A stretch of 64,000 bases of DNA from Hyphomicrobiales bacterium (GCA_900468805.1 UEIF01000026.1:42961-106960); one strand, 5' to 3'; positions 33,677 to 42,361 are shown, counted from the stretch's first letter. Made by a program: numbers and translations. The notes: generated by a model from the sequence alone, not told the origin.

Positions 33677-34263
33677 GATAATGCGCTTTCTTTCTGGGCC
33701 TCGACCATGGCTCTCAGCACTTCATCGGCCATGACTTCCTTGCGCACGTCGCGCGAAAGCACCGTGAGATCGGCCTCGGCATAAACGGGGTATCGGGCAT
33801 TCATCAGATTTTCGAGCGTCTGCTTCGGGTTTTCGGACTTCAGCAACGGACGTGTATCGCGCTTGTTGACCCGGTCCCAGAGCACATCGAGATCGGCCTT
33901 CAGCCAGACCGAGAGGCCGCCCTTCTTGATATGCCTGCGGGTGCGGTCGTTGATGAAAGCGCCGCCGCCGGTGGAGACGACGCGCGGGCCGCCCTTCAGC
34001 AGGCGCTTCATCACCCGCGTTTCGAGCGCCCGGAACTCTTCTTCTCCATAGGCAGCAAAAAGCTCCGTGATCGTCATCCGCGAAACGCGCTCGATCTCGA
34101 TATCGCTATCGACGAAAGGAATGCCGAGTTGCTGCGCGACAAGGCGGCCGACGGAAGATTTTCCGGCGCCCATGAGGCCGACAAGGATGAGATTGCGTGA
34201 ACCGAGCGCGGCGCGAGCTCTGTCTTTCAGACTGTCTGCAACGGAAACTGGGGGCTCACTCAT
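33673..34263 (-). CDS. aroK: Shikimate kinase
   Basis: AroK phosphorylates shikimate at the 3-hydroxyl. The 196-residue protein has Walker A GLMGAGKSS, the shikimate motif DSDIEIERVSRMTI, VSTGGGAFI and a lid RDTRPLL. I chose MSEPPV (34263) because a GGA-rich stretch precedes it; MNGP (34275) is possible. It heads the aroK-aroB-CorC unit and is divergent from a small membrane protein gene and xerD. Confidence 0.95.
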   Translation of the reverse strand: MSEPPVSVADSLKDRARAALGSRNLILVGLMGAGKSSVGRLVAQQLGIPFVDSDIEIERVSRMTITELFAAYGEEEFRALETRVMKRLLKGGPRVVSTGGGAFINDRTRRHIKKGGLSVWLKADLDVLWDRVNKRDTRPLLKSENPKQTLENLMNARYPVYAEADLTVLSRDVRKEVMADEVLRAMVEAQKESALS

Positions 34264-34411
34264 CGGTCCATTCACACTTTGTTTGCAAACGGTATCGACA
34301 AATGCGGGTGTAGCGTCAAGTCGCGGGCAAGGGAATCATGGTCTCCCTGCCGCTTCTTGCACTTGCAAACACGCTTCTTATAACAGAGGCAGAGTTCTAG
34401 GGAGTAGCCGG

Positions 34412-34588
34412 ATGCCGAGCCTGATCCGTTTCCTGTCCGTTCTGACGGTGATCGCCGGACTGATCTATGGAGCGATGTGGGCGCTCGCCACCTTCGTCGA
34501 GCCGCAGCAGCGAGACGTGACGATCCGCATCCCCTCCGAGCGGGTGAACCCGCCCTCGACGGGCACGATCAACACCACGAAGAAGTGA
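34412..34588 (+). CDS. Small membrane protein upstream of xerD, 58 aa
   Basis: This 58-residue frame starts MPSLIRFLSVLTVIAGLIYG, has one membrane helix (about residues 5-27) and a polar tail FVEPQQRDVTIRIPSERVNPP that would face the periplasm. GGAG lies 11 bp before the ATG. It ends 4 bp before xerD, so it is translated with it. Conserved small genes of this kind are found before xerD in Rhizobium; the role is unknown. Confidence 0.72.
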   Translation: MPSLIRFLSVLTVIAGLIYGAMWALATFVEPQQRDVTIRIPSERVNPPSTGTINTTKK

Positions 34589-34592
34589 CGCG

Positions 34593-35546
34593 ATGAAGGA
34601 TCTCGGCCGCGTCCATGTAGAATCATTTCTTGAAATGATGAGTGCCGAGCGCGGTGCCGCGGTCAATACGCTGCAGTCCTACGAGCACGATCTCGACGAC
34701 CTGCGCTCTTTCCTGCACGGCCGCAGCGTCCGTCTGACGGAGGCAGCATCAGGCGATCTTGGCGCCTATCTCGCCTCGCTGTCCGCGCGGGGCTTCAAGC
34801 CCTCCTCGCAGGCCCGCCGGCTTGCCGCCATGCGCCAGTTCTATAAATTCCTCTATGCCGAGGGCCTGCGCACCGACGATCCTACCGGTATTCTCGATGC
34901 TCCAAAGAAGGGCCGCCCCTTGCCGAAAACAATGGGCGTCGAGGAAGTGACAAAGCTGCTGACCCAGGCAGAAGCCGAGGCCGCCGACCTCAACCCCGGC
35001 CAGCTTCATCGTCTGCGCATGCTGGCGCTCCTGGAACTTCTCTACGCCACCGGCATGCGTGTCAGCGAACTCGTCTCGCTGCCCGCCCGCGTTCTCGATC
35101 AGGAGGGCCGCTTCCTGATGATCCGCGGCAAGGGCAACAAGGAGCGGCTGGTACCGCTTTCGCAATCGGCCATTGCCGCTCTGAAATCCTACGGCCGCAT
35201 GCTGGCGTCTGAAAACGCCGCATCAAAACAGCCGCAGGAGAGCCCCTGGCTCTTTCCGGCCGCCTCGAAAGAGGGATACCTGCCACGACAGGTCTTCGCC
35301 CGCGATCTCAAGAATCTGGCAATCCGAGCCGGCCTCACACCGTCGATGATTTCGCCGCACGTCATGCGGCATGCCTTCGCCAGCCATCTTCTGGCCAATG
35401 GCGCCGACCTGCGCGTGGTTCAGGAACTCCTCGGCCATTCAGACATTTCGACGACACAAATCTATACGCATGTTCTGGAAGAACGGCTCCAGCAACTCGT
35501 CCATACGCACCACCCCCTTGCAAAACAGGCGAAAAAGCACGAATAG
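34593..35546 (+). CDS. xerD: Tyrosine recombinase XerD
   Basis: XerD with XerC resolves chromosome dimers at dif. The 317-residue protein has the N-terminal core-binding SAM-like domain (about 5-95) and catalytic domain with Arg in ATGMRVSELVSL, Lys in RGKGNKERLVPL, HxxR in SPHVMRHAFASHLL, His/Trp position in LLGHSDISTTQIYTH, and the Tyr nucleophile in that last segment. All catalytic residues are present. dif is not visible here. accA follows 62 bp downstream. Confidence 0.93.
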   Translation: MKDLGRVHVESFLEMMSAERGAAVNTLQSYEHDLDDLRSFLHGRSVRLTEAASGDLGAYLASLSARGFKPSSQARRLAAMRQFYKFLYAEGLRTDDPTGILDAPKKGRPLPKTMGVEEVTKLLTQAEAEAADLNPGQLHRLRMLALLELLYATGMRVSELVSLPARVLDQEGRFLMIRGKGNKERLVPLSQSAIAALKSYGRMLASENAASKQPQESPWLFPAASKEGYLPRQVFARDLKNLAIRAGLTPSMISPHVMRHAFASHLLANGADLRVVQELLGHSDISTTQIYTHVLEERLQQLVHTHHPLAKQAKKHE

Positions 35547-35608
35547 GACCGGCGACAAGGGGCGGAACCAGGAAACTGCCCCGCGCACAAGGAACGGAAA
35601 CGCACCTC

Positions 35609-36562
35609 ATGCACAACTATCTCGACTTCGAAAAGCCGATCTCCGACCTCGAAGGTAAGATCATCGAGCTTAAGAAGCTGGCGACGGAAGACGAAAGCAT
35701 CGACACCTCCGACGAAGTCGGCAGGCTCGAAGTCCGCGTCCGCGAGGCAATCGTCGAGATCTATTCGAAGCTGAACGCCTGGCAGAAGACGCAGGTCGCG
35801 CGCCACCCGCAGCGTCCGCATTTCGTCGACTATGCCAAGACCCTCTTTCAGGAATTCACGCCGCTTGCCGGCGACCGCAAGTTTTCCGAGGATGCCGCCA
35901 TCCAGGCTGGACTTGCCCGCTTCCGCGGCCAGCCGGTCGCCGTCATCGGCCAGGAAAAGGGCAACGACACCAAGAGCCGCCTGAAGCACAATTTCGGCAG
36001 CGCCCGTCCCGAAGGTTACCGCAAAGCGATCCGCATCCTCGAAATGGCCGACCGCTTCCAGCTTCCGGTCATCACCCTTGTCGATACCGCAGGCGCCTAT
36101 CCGGGTGTCGGCGCCGAAGAACGCGGTCAGGCAGAAGCCATCGCCCGTTCGACGGAGATGTGTCTCGGCGTGAAGGTGCCGTTGATCTCGATCGTCATCG
36201 GCGAAGGCGGCTCGGGCGGCGCGATCGCGATTGCCACCGGCAATCGCGTCTACATGCTCGAGCATTCGATCTACAGCGTCATCTCGCCGGAAGGTGCAGC
36301 CTCCATCCTCTGGCGTGACTCCACCCGCGCCAAGGAAGCTGCGACCAACATGAAGATCACCGCCGAGGACCTGAAGTCGCTCGGCGTCATCGACGGCATC
36401 ATCCCCGAGCCGCTCGGCGGTGCGCATCGCGATCCCGACAGCGTTATCGCCGCAACGGGCGACGTCATCGCCAATGCACTAGGCGAAATGGCCTCCCGCT
36501 CGGGCGAGCAGCTGCGCAACGATCGCCGCCAGAAGTTCCTTGCCATGGGCCGCAATCTGTAA
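35609..36562 (+). CDS. accA: Acetyl-CoA carboxylase carboxyltransferase subunit alpha
   Basis: AccA and AccD transfer CO2 from carboxybiotin to acetyl-CoA, the first step of fatty acid synthesis. The 317-residue protein has the typical start MHNYLDFEKPISDLEGKI, the crotonase-like core TLVDTAGAYPGVGAEERGQAEAIA and IGEGGSGGAIAIA, and the C-terminal FLAMGRNL. No zinc site is expected, since AccD holds it. Two hairpins follow the stop at 36590-36604 and 36611-36626. Confidence 0.97.
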   Translation: MHNYLDFEKPISDLEGKIIELKKLATEDESIDTSDEVGRLEVRVREAIVEIYSKLNAWQKTQVARHPQRPHFVDYAKTLFQEFTPLAGDRKFSEDAAIQAGLARFRGQPVAVIGQEKGNDTKSRLKHNFGSARPEGYRKAIRILEMADRFQLPVITLVDTAGAYPGVGAEERGQAEAIARSTEMCLGVKVPLISIVIGEGGSGGAIAIATGNRVYMLEHSIYSVISPEGAASILWRDSTRAKEAATNMKITAEDLKSLGVIDGIIPEPLGGAHRDPDSVIAATGDVIANALGEMASRSGEQLRNDRRQKFLAMGRNL

Positions 36563-36589
36563 AATCCACAGGCCGTTCCAGCCGATTGA

Positions 36590-36626
36590 GGCCAAACCTT
36601 GGCCACAATAATGTTATCTGTAACAT
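36590..36626 (+). terminator. Tandem hairpins after accA
   Basis: GGCCAA-ACC-TTGGCC (36590-36604) and ATGTTA-TCTG-TAACAT (36611-36626) are two perfect 6-bp stems, 28 bp after the accA stop. Neither has a long T-run, so termination may need Rho. The rest of the gap to 36756 is AT-rich and probably holds the promoter of the L,D-transpeptidase gene. Confidence 0.4.
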
Positions 36627-36756
36627 CAGCGCTTGCAGGACACGTCCGCGCAAGTCATAGGCTGGTAAGGATTTATCAAGTATAAGCCGCCTATGATTCC
36701 GCGCTGAGCCCGGTTTCCGTAAGCGGGTTGGGTCGCATTATTGATGGGCTGATTGA

Positions 36757-37983
36757 ATGCGCATACGTCATCTTGCCTATGTTTCGCTTATGGCGCTGGC
36801 TCTGACCGGCTGCAATGACGCATTGGAATCGGCCCAGGGCGTCGACCTTTCGACCGTCAAGAACAAGGTAGAGCAGCCGCTTCCCGCCCGTATCCTTGCA
36901 GACATGTCGGCCAAGGGCATGGATCGCAACTCGCCGATCATGATCCGCATCTTCAAGGAAGAAGGTGCGCTGGAAGTCTGGAAGGCGAAGACGGACAATC
37001 GGTTTGAGAAGATCGCCGGCTACAAGATCTGCGCCTGGTCTGGCAAGCTCGGCCCGAAGGTCAAGACCGGCGACCGGCAGGCGCCGGAAGGTTTCTACAA
37101 CCTGAGCCGCGCCAACCTGAACCCCAATTCCAAATATTATCTCGCCATCAACACCGGTTTCCCGAACCGGTATGATGCCGTCAACGGCCGCTCCGGCAGC
37201 GACCTGATGATCCATGGCGCCTGCTCGTCGTCAGGCTGCTACTCCATGACCGACCAGCAGGTTCTGGAAATCTACGCCTTTGCCCGTGACGCCTTCAAGG
37301 GCGGCCAGGACAGCGTGCAGCTTCAGGCCTTCCCCTTCCGTATGACCGCCGAGAACATGGTCAAGCACCGCCTCGATACGAATTACGATTTCTGGAAGAT
37401 GCTGAAGGTCGGCTACGACAATTTCGAAGTCACCAAGCGCCCGCCGGAAGTGAATGTCTGCGAGAAGAAATACGTCTTCAACCAGCAGGCCACGAGCGGC
37501 GGCAGCTTCAATCCGGCCGGCGCCTGCCCGGCCATGTCTACGCCGCCGGCGCTGACGGCAGCGCTCGCCTCCTACGGCAAGACGTATGATGCCGATTATC
37601 AGACGGCGCTGAAGAAATACGACGGGCTTGCCTGGTACGACCCGACGGAAGCCGAACGCAAGGCTGTGGTCGCCAAGCAGCGCAAGGGCCGCGAACTCGC
37701 ATATGCGCCGACCGGCACGTCGCTTGAGGCCGGCCGCATGGTCAAGGTTGCCGAACTCGAAGACATGATGGCCAATCAGGCCGCAAAGAGCGTGGCTGCA
37801 AAGACCGCAGCTGCCGCTACGCCGACGACGCAGGCTCAGGCCACGACCGTTGCCGCAGCACTGCCGGCAAACATCCCGGTACCGATGCAGAACCCGCTGG
37901 CCTATGCCGCGCCCGAGCCCGCGCCGCAGGAAACCGCCGACGCCACCAAGAAGCCGTTCTGGAAGTTCTGGGCCAGGAACTGA
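36757..37983 (+). CDS. L,D-transpeptidase (YkuD/YafK-like) lipoprotein
   Basis: This 408-residue precursor has a lipoprotein signal with lipobox LALTGC (Cys about 19), a YkuD catalytic domain (about 45-220) with the His/Cys site HGACSSSGCYSMT, and a long C-terminal tail rich in Ala/Thr/Pro and ending KPFWKFWARN. Such enzymes form 3-3 peptidoglycan crosslinks or attach or detach lipoproteins to murein; E. coli YafK (DpaA) removes Braun lipoprotein from murein. Which reaction applies cannot be read off. It is followed after 5 bp by tusA. Confidence 0.85.
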   Translation: MRIRHLAYVSLMALALTGCNDALESAQGVDLSTVKNKVEQPLPARILADMSAKGMDRNSPIMIRIFKEEGALEVWKAKTDNRFEKIAGYKICAWSGKLGPKVKTGDRQAPEGFYNLSRANLNPNSKYYLAINTGFPNRYDAVNGRSGSDLMIHGACSSSGCYSMTDQQVLEIYAFARDAFKGGQDSVQLQAFPFRMTAENMVKHRLDTNYDFWKMLKVGYDNFEVTKRPPEVNVCEKKYVFNQQATSGGSFNPAGACPAMSTPPALTAALASYGKTYDADYQTALKKYDGLAWYDPTEAERKAVVAKQRKGRELAYAPTGTSLEAGRMVKVAELEDMMANQAAKSVAAKTAAAATPTTQAQATTVAAALPANIPVPMQNPLAYAAPEPAPQETADATKKPFWKFWARN

Positions 37984-37988
37984 TTGGC

Positions 37989-38213
37989 TTGGACGCCATT
38001 CTCTACGATCTGCGCGGGCTGAAATGCCCGCTTCCGGTCATCAAGACGCGCAAGAAGCTGACGGCCATGCCGAGCGGCGCGCTGATCCTCGTCGATACCA
38101 GCGATCCGCTTGCCGTCATCGATATCCCGCATTTCTGCAATGAAGACGGCCACGAGCTCGTCAGCACAGAAAAGACCGAACGCGGCCACCGCTTCCTGAT
38201 CCGTAAGGCCTAG
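37989..38213 (+). CDS. tusA: Sulfurtransferase TusA family protein
   Basis: The 74-residue protein has the CPxP motif in LRGLKCPLPVIKTRKKL (Cys about 13) and a C-terminal GHRFLIRKA, standard for the TusA/SirA family, which relays persulfide sulfur to tRNA thiolation, molybdenum cofactor synthesis or other sinks. The only reasonable start is TTG 37989 (MDAILYDLRG), five bases after the L,D-transpeptidase stop. It precedes the GGAGGG-motif region. Confidence 0.87.
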   Translation: MDAILYDLRGLKCPLPVIKTRKKLTAMPSGALILVDTSDPLAVIDIPHFCNEDGHELVSTEKTERGHRFLIRKA

Positions 38214-38607
38214 AACAGCCCTATTGAAGTGGAGGGTGCCCCCTTCACATCGAGCCCCCTCCGGAGGGAGCCCCCTCCGCAAAATGCCCAGATTCAGGAA
38301 GAGAGAGTGTCCTTATGCGTCCGAACGGGCGCTCGGTGCTCTCGGTGGAGGGGGCGAACCTTCAATGGAGGGTGCCGCACCCTCCGGTTCAACCAATTGA
38401 AATATATGCATTTAAACAAGTGGAGGGGGCGGAGGGAGCGATTTGCTCAAACATGCCGGAAGCCACTTATGCCGGCATTGATACAGGCGGTATACACGAC
38501 GCTTGCGGAGAGTCTTGGAAATGCTCCCTCCGGGCCCCTCCGCGATCCAATCGCGCGGTTCTTGATGATCCGGGCCGACGCAACGCTTCAAAGCGCGTCG
38601 CGATCTT
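38214..38607. other. Gene-free region dense in GGAGGG / CCCTCC motifs
   Basis: I see no supported gene in these 394 bp. It holds a repeated TGGAGGG(T/G)GC unit: 38230-38239, 38346-38355, 38366-38375, 38421-38430. Related copies in the same strand sense lie at 38263-38271 and 38431-38440. Reverse-complement copies GC(C/A/T)CCCTCC lie at 38254-38262, 38270-38278, 38377-38385 and 38523-38531. Opposed copies pair well (38366-38375 with 38377-38385; 38254-38262 with 38263-38271). A CGCGAT/ATCGCG hairpin and an ATGCCGG direct repeat lie after 38450. It could be a structured small RNA with CCTCC loops or a repetitive element. Confidence 0.6.
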
Positions 38608-39747
38608 TCAGATCCGCATGCCCGGAATGGCGAGCGGATTGTCGCTAAGCGCGGCGCGATCCGGTGTATCAATGCGCGGCTTGCCGAGGAAGGCATCGAA
38701 GAGATCTTTCACGAAAGCCTCAGGCAGATCCTTGGTGATCAGCACCATGCGCGTGCGCCGATCCTCAGGGTCCGGCCAGGCGGCAAGCCGCACCGGCGGA
38801 TGGAAGATGCTCTGGACGCCGTGCAGCACCAGCGGGCGCTCCGGCCGGTCTGATGTGGCGATGATCGCCTTCATGCGCAGAAGCTTCTCTCCGTGCGCCG
38901 AACGCAGGAGATCGATGAACATTTCGAGCGCCATCGGATCGATTGCCTTTTCCTCGATGATCGAGAAGGAACGGATCGACGCATCGTGACGATTGATGTC
39001 GTGCGGGTCCTGATGCTCGTGGCCATGACGATGGTGGTGATGATCGTGATCGTGGCCATGATGATGCCCCTCGTGCTCATCCTCATCATGCAGCCAGCGG
39101 CGGACATCGGCGATCTTCGTCGCGGGGTCGTAAAGCCCGTTCACGAGCACGCGTGCCGAGCCGGCTTCATCGCTGTCGGCATCCATGAAAGCCGCGTACG
39201 GATTGAGACCGCGTAAACGCGCCATCAGCGCATCCGTATCGCCTTCTATGCTCTTTTTCGAGACAATCAGCCGATCGGCAACAGCCGCCTGCTTGCGCGC
39301 CTCCTCGTGATTGTCGAGCGTCTGCAGACCATTCACAGCATCGACGACAGTGACGACACCGTCGAGCTCGAAATTCTGCGCGATGATCGGATTGCCCATG
39401 ATTGCCTGCATGACAGGAGCCGGATCGGCAAGGCCGGTCGTCTCGATGACCGCGCGTTTGACCGGCTTCACGCGGCCCGTTTGCACCGCATCAATCAGGT
39501 TTGCGAGAGTATCGACCAATTCCCCGCGCACGGTGCAGCAGAGGCAGCCGTCGGAAAGCTCGATGATGGAATCGCCGGAGCTTTCGACCAGCAGATGATC
39601 GATGCCGACATCGCCGAATTCGTTGATGATGACGGCCGCATCCTTCATGCCGGGATCTTTGAGGATGCGGTTCAGAAGCGTCGATTTACCGGCGCCGAGA
39701 AAGCCGGTCAGGATGGTGACCGGGATCTTGTCGCTAAGCGTACTCAT
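38608..39747 (-). CDS. COG0523 GTPase, metal chaperone with His-rich insert
   Basis: This 379-residue G3E-family GTPase has Walker A GFLGAGKST (15-23), the metal motif CLCC (Cys68, Cys70, Cys71) in SDGCLCCTVRGEL, and ETTGLADP. A His-rich loop at about residues 222-250 (HDEDEHEGHHHGHDHDHHHH) is a metal-binding insert. The CobW_C domain is complete. The family includes the zinc chaperones YeiR, YjiA, ZagA and ZNG1; CobW proper is less likely because the cobalamin genes are elsewhere. It is only 9 bp after dacC on the same strand, so they share a transcript. Confidence 0.88.
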   Translation of the reverse strand: MSTLSDKIPVTILTGFLGAGKSTLLNRILKDPGMKDAAVIINEFGDVGIDHLLVESSGDSIIELSDGCLCCTVRGELVDTLANLIDAVQTGRVKPVKRAVIETTGLADPAPVMQAIMGNPIIAQNFELDGVVTVVDAVNGLQTLDNHEEARKQAAVADRLIVSKKSIEGDTDALMARLRGLNPYAAFMDADSDEAGSARVLVNGLYDPATKIADVRRWLHDEDEHEGHHHGHDHDHHHHRHGHEHQDPHDINRHDASIRSFSIIEEKAIDPMALEMFIDLLRSAHGEKLLRMKAIIATSDRPERPLVLHGVQSIFHPPVRLAAWPDPEDRRTRMVLITKDLPEAFVKDLFDAFLGKPRIDTPDRAALSDNPLAIPGMRI

Positions 39748-39756
39748 GGTTTTTCC

Positions 39757-40890
39757 TCAGAAGGATTTCGGCCGCGGGAGCGGAACAGGAACATTGGCGA
39801 GCGCTTCCACAGCATCGCCCTTGGCGGTCTTGTCGTTCTGCGCGACCGGCTGCGGATCCTGCCCGGGAATGAGGCCGGCGAATACGAATTGCGGCTCGTG
39901 ATCCATTTCATGGATATAGGGCGACTGCACCTTCATGCGGCCGACCTCGTCGCGCGTTTCACTGCGCACCTTGGCGCCCTTGGCGCTGCAGATATCGGCC
40001 GTGATGTCGTTCACCTGGTCCTGCCCGGGCCCGTAAGGCTTCAGCGAGCCCAGCGTATCATTTGCCGCAAACTGCGAGGTGAAGCCCTTTTGCAGAAGGT
40101 TCGCGGTAGCATCGGCGCGAGCCGCCAGGCTGTCGGTGCCGAGCACGACGGACACCAGCGTCCGGCCGCTGCGCGTCGCAGAACCGATCTGGTTGAAGCC
40201 CGAGGCACAGATAAAGCCGGTCTTCATGCCGTCGGCGCCGGCAAAACGGCCGATCAGCATATTGATGTTCGGGACGTTCTGCTTGCCGTTCGTGAAGCCT
40301 TCCAGCGAGAAATAGCCGGCATATTGCGGGAAGTCGCGGCGCAGCGCCACCGACAGGATCGCGAGATCGCGCGCCGTCGTGTACTGTCCCTTGCCCGGCA
40401 GGCCGTTCGGATTGACGAAATGCGAATCCGACATGCCAAGTTTCACCGCTTCTGCATTCATGCGGACGACGAACGCTTCCTGCGTGCCGCTGACCGCCTC
40501 CGCAACGGCAACGGCAATGTCATTGGCCGACTTGACCATCAGGATCTTGAGCGCGCTGTCGAGCGTGAACTTCTGGCCCGGTTTGAAGCCCATCTTGGCC
40601 GGCGGCTCGGCGGCGGCCCGCTTGCTCATGACGACGGGCGTATCGAGGCTGATCTGGCCGGAGCGGATCGCATCGAAGACCGTATAGACGGTCATCAGCT
40701 TGGTCAGCGAAGCCGGATACCATTTGCGGAAGGCTTCCTCATGCTCCAGTACGCGACCGGTCTGCACGTCGACCAGAATATGCGGATTGGCCTCAGCAAG
40801 TGTAACGGACGAGACAAGAACCGCTGTTGCTGTCGCTATAAAAGAAAAGGGCCGCAAAGCGGCGAACAAACGATCGTGGCGCGTCGACAA
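39757..40890 (-). CDS. dacC: D-alanyl-D-alanine carboxypeptidase
   Basis: This penicillin-binding protein trims the terminal D-Ala of peptidoglycan stem peptides in the periplasm. The 377-residue precursor has a signal peptide (about 1-34, ending AEAN), catalytic SLTK (Ser61, Lys64), SAN (121-123) and KTG in DGMKTGF (about 222). The C-terminal region beyond the transpeptidase domain is long and Pro-rich near the end. It is the first gene of a dacC-COG0523 pair and divergent from the M20 amidohydrolase across 153 bp. Which rhizobial Dac paralogue it is remains open. Confidence 0.88.
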   Translation of the reverse strand: MSTRHDRLFAALRPFSFIATATAVLVSSVTLAEANPHILVDVQTGRVLEHEEAFRKWYPASLTKLMTVYTVFDAIRSGQISLDTPVVMSKRAAAEPPAKMGFKPGQKFTLDSALKILMVKSANDIAVAVAEAVSGTQEAFVVRMNAEAVKLGMSDSHFVNPNGLPGKGQYTTARDLAILSVALRRDFPQYAGYFSLEGFTNGKQNVPNINMLIGRFAGADGMKTGFICASGFNQIGSATRSGRTLVSVVLGTDSLAARADATANLLQKGFTSQFAANDTLGSLKPYGPGQDQVNDITADICSAKGAKVRSETRDEVGRMKVQSPYIHEMDHEPQFVFAGLIPGQDPQPVAQNDKTAKGDAVEALANVPVPLPRPKSF

Positions 40891-41043
40891 GTGCTCGTCC
40901 TTCAGGGAATTATCTCGAAACCTTCCCCTATTTACCCTATATGGCTATGACATGGCAAAGGTCATTGACTAAGTTATTTCCAAGGCATCACGCCCTTGTG
41001 ATGCTCAGACAGGCCCCAGCATTTCATTCACAGGAAGCCAAGA

Positions 41044-42207
41044 ATGCCGATTCTGAATAGAGCCGCCGAACTTCAGGACGAAGTTGCCGAGTGGCGCCGT
41101 CACATCCATGCGCGGCCGGAACTTCTCTTCGCAGTCGAAAACACGGCTGCCTTCGTTGCTGAAAAACTTAAGGAATTTGGCGTCGACGAGATCGTTACCG
41201 GCATCGGCCGCACCGGCGTCGTGGGGCTCATCAAGGGTAAGGGCGAACGCGCCCGCACGGTCGGTCTGCGCGCCGATATGGACGCCCTGCCGCTCACCGA
41301 AATCACCGGCAAGCCCTGGGCTTCGAAAACACCTGGCAAAATGCACGCCTGCGGCCATGACGGCCACACCGCCATGCTGCTCGGTGCCGCGAAATATCTC
41401 GCAGAGACTCGCAACTTCAACGGCAACGTCGCCGTGATCTTCCAGCCGGCCGAAGAAGGCGGCGGCGGCGGCAACCTGATGGTCAAGGATGGCATGATGG
41501 AGCGCTTCGGCATCGAAGAGGTCTACGGCATGCACAACCTGCCGGGCCTGCCCGTCGGCCAGTTCGCCACCCGCAAAGGCTCCATCATGGCGGCAACCGA
41601 CGAGTTTACCGTCACCATCAAGGGCCGCGGCGGCCACGCGGCGCAGCCGCACAGCACGATCGACCCGATCGCAATAGGCGCGCAGATCGTTTCGAACCTG
41701 CAGCTGATCGCCTCGCGCAGTGTCAATCCGCTGCGTTCGGTCGTCGTATCCGTCACGAAATTCAATGCCGGCTTCGCCCACAACGTCATCCCTAATGACG
41801 CGACCTTCGCCGGCACGATCCGCACGCTTGATGATGAGGTGCGCGCCCAGGCGGAAGCGCGCCTGCGCGAAGTCGTGGAAGGCATCTGCGCTGCCCATGG
41901 CGCCGCAGCCGACATCAACTTCCACCGCAACTACCCCGTCACCTTCAACCACGCGGATGAAACGGAGCACGCCGTTGCCATCGCCAGCGACATTGCCGGC
42001 GAAGCCAACGTCAATCCCGAGGTCGACCCGATGATGGGCGGCGAGGATTTCTCTTACATGCTGAACGCCCGCCCCGGCGCCTTCATCTTCATCGGCAACG
42101 GCGACACCGCCGGCCTGCATAACCCTGCCTACGACTTCAACGACGAAGCGATCGCCCACGGAATTTCCTATTGGGTGCGCCTAGCCGAACAGCGCCTCGG
42201 CGCCTGA
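41044..42207 (+). CDS. M20 family amidohydrolase (hippurate hydrolase-like)
   Basis: This 387-residue metallopeptidase-fold enzyme has RHIHARPELLF near the start, the metal-binding HACGHDGHTAMLL (about residues 101-113), PAEEGGGGG with the catalytic Glu, YGMHNLPG and GGEDFSYML, and a lid domain in the middle (about 185-295). Such enzymes cleave N-acyl or N-benzoyl amino acids or indole conjugates. The exact substrate cannot be told. A good terminator follows (42232-42260). Confidence 0.87.
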   Translation: MPILNRAAELQDEVAEWRRHIHARPELLFAVENTAAFVAEKLKEFGVDEIVTGIGRTGVVGLIKGKGERARTVGLRADMDALPLTEITGKPWASKTPGKMHACGHDGHTAMLLGAAKYLAETRNFNGNVAVIFQPAEEGGGGGNLMVKDGMMERFGIEEVYGMHNLPGLPVGQFATRKGSIMAATDEFTVTIKGRGGHAAQPHSTIDPIAIGAQIVSNLQLIASRSVNPLRSVVVSVTKFNAGFAHNVIPNDATFAGTIRTLDDEVRAQAEARLREVVEGICAAHGAAADINFHRNYPVTFNHADETEHAVAIASDIAGEANVNPEVDPMMGGEDFSYMLNARPGAFIFIGNGDTAGLHNPAYDFNDEAIAHGISYWVRLAEQRLGA

Positions 42208-42231
42208 GACGAAACGACATGAGAGACACTG

Positions 42232-42260
42232 AAAGGGCTTGGCTAAACGTCAAGCCTTTT
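42232..42260 (+). terminator. Rho-independent terminator of the M20 gene
   Basis: GGGCTTG and CAAGCCT (one imperfect G position), flanked by AAA/TTTT, form a stem around the loop GCTAAACGT. The 3' side ends in TTTT. It lies 24 bp after the stop and 20 bp before the tRNA gene. Confidence 0.75.
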
Positions 42261-42279
42261 GTATGCATGGCATCCAAGT

Positions 42280-42356
42280 GGTCCCGTAGCTCAGCAGGAT
42301 AGAGCACCAGATTCCTAATCTGGGGGTCACGCGTTCGAATCGCGTCGGGATCACCA
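42280..42356 (+). tRNA. tRNA-Arg (anticodon CCT)
   Basis: A complete 77-nt cloverleaf: the acceptor stem 42280-42286 pairs with 42346-42352 (one G-U), the D arm is GCTC/GAGC, the anticodon stem is CCAGA/TCTGG with loop TTCCTAA (anticodon CCT, reading AGG), and the T arm is ACGCG/CGCGT with TTCGAAT. The discriminator is A and CCA is encoded (42354-42356). Its 3' end abuts the stop of the convergent DUF2937 gene within 6 bp. No integrase or attachment duplicate is seen near it. Confidence 0.97.
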
Positions 42357-42361
42357 TTCTT

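Noticed and set aside
38229..38989. Two plus-strand frames through the GGAGGG region as a gene
   Set aside because: They continue antisense into the COG0523 gene, have no ribosome site, and the repeats are not multiples of three apart.
39307..40950. 547-codon open frame on the plus strand
   Set aside because: Antisense to dacC and the COG0523 gene; composition is that of a complementary frame and no domain is visible.
42280..42356. tRNA-Arg as an integration site for a genomic island
   Set aside because: No integrase, no partial duplicate of the tRNA 3' end and no change in base composition on either side.
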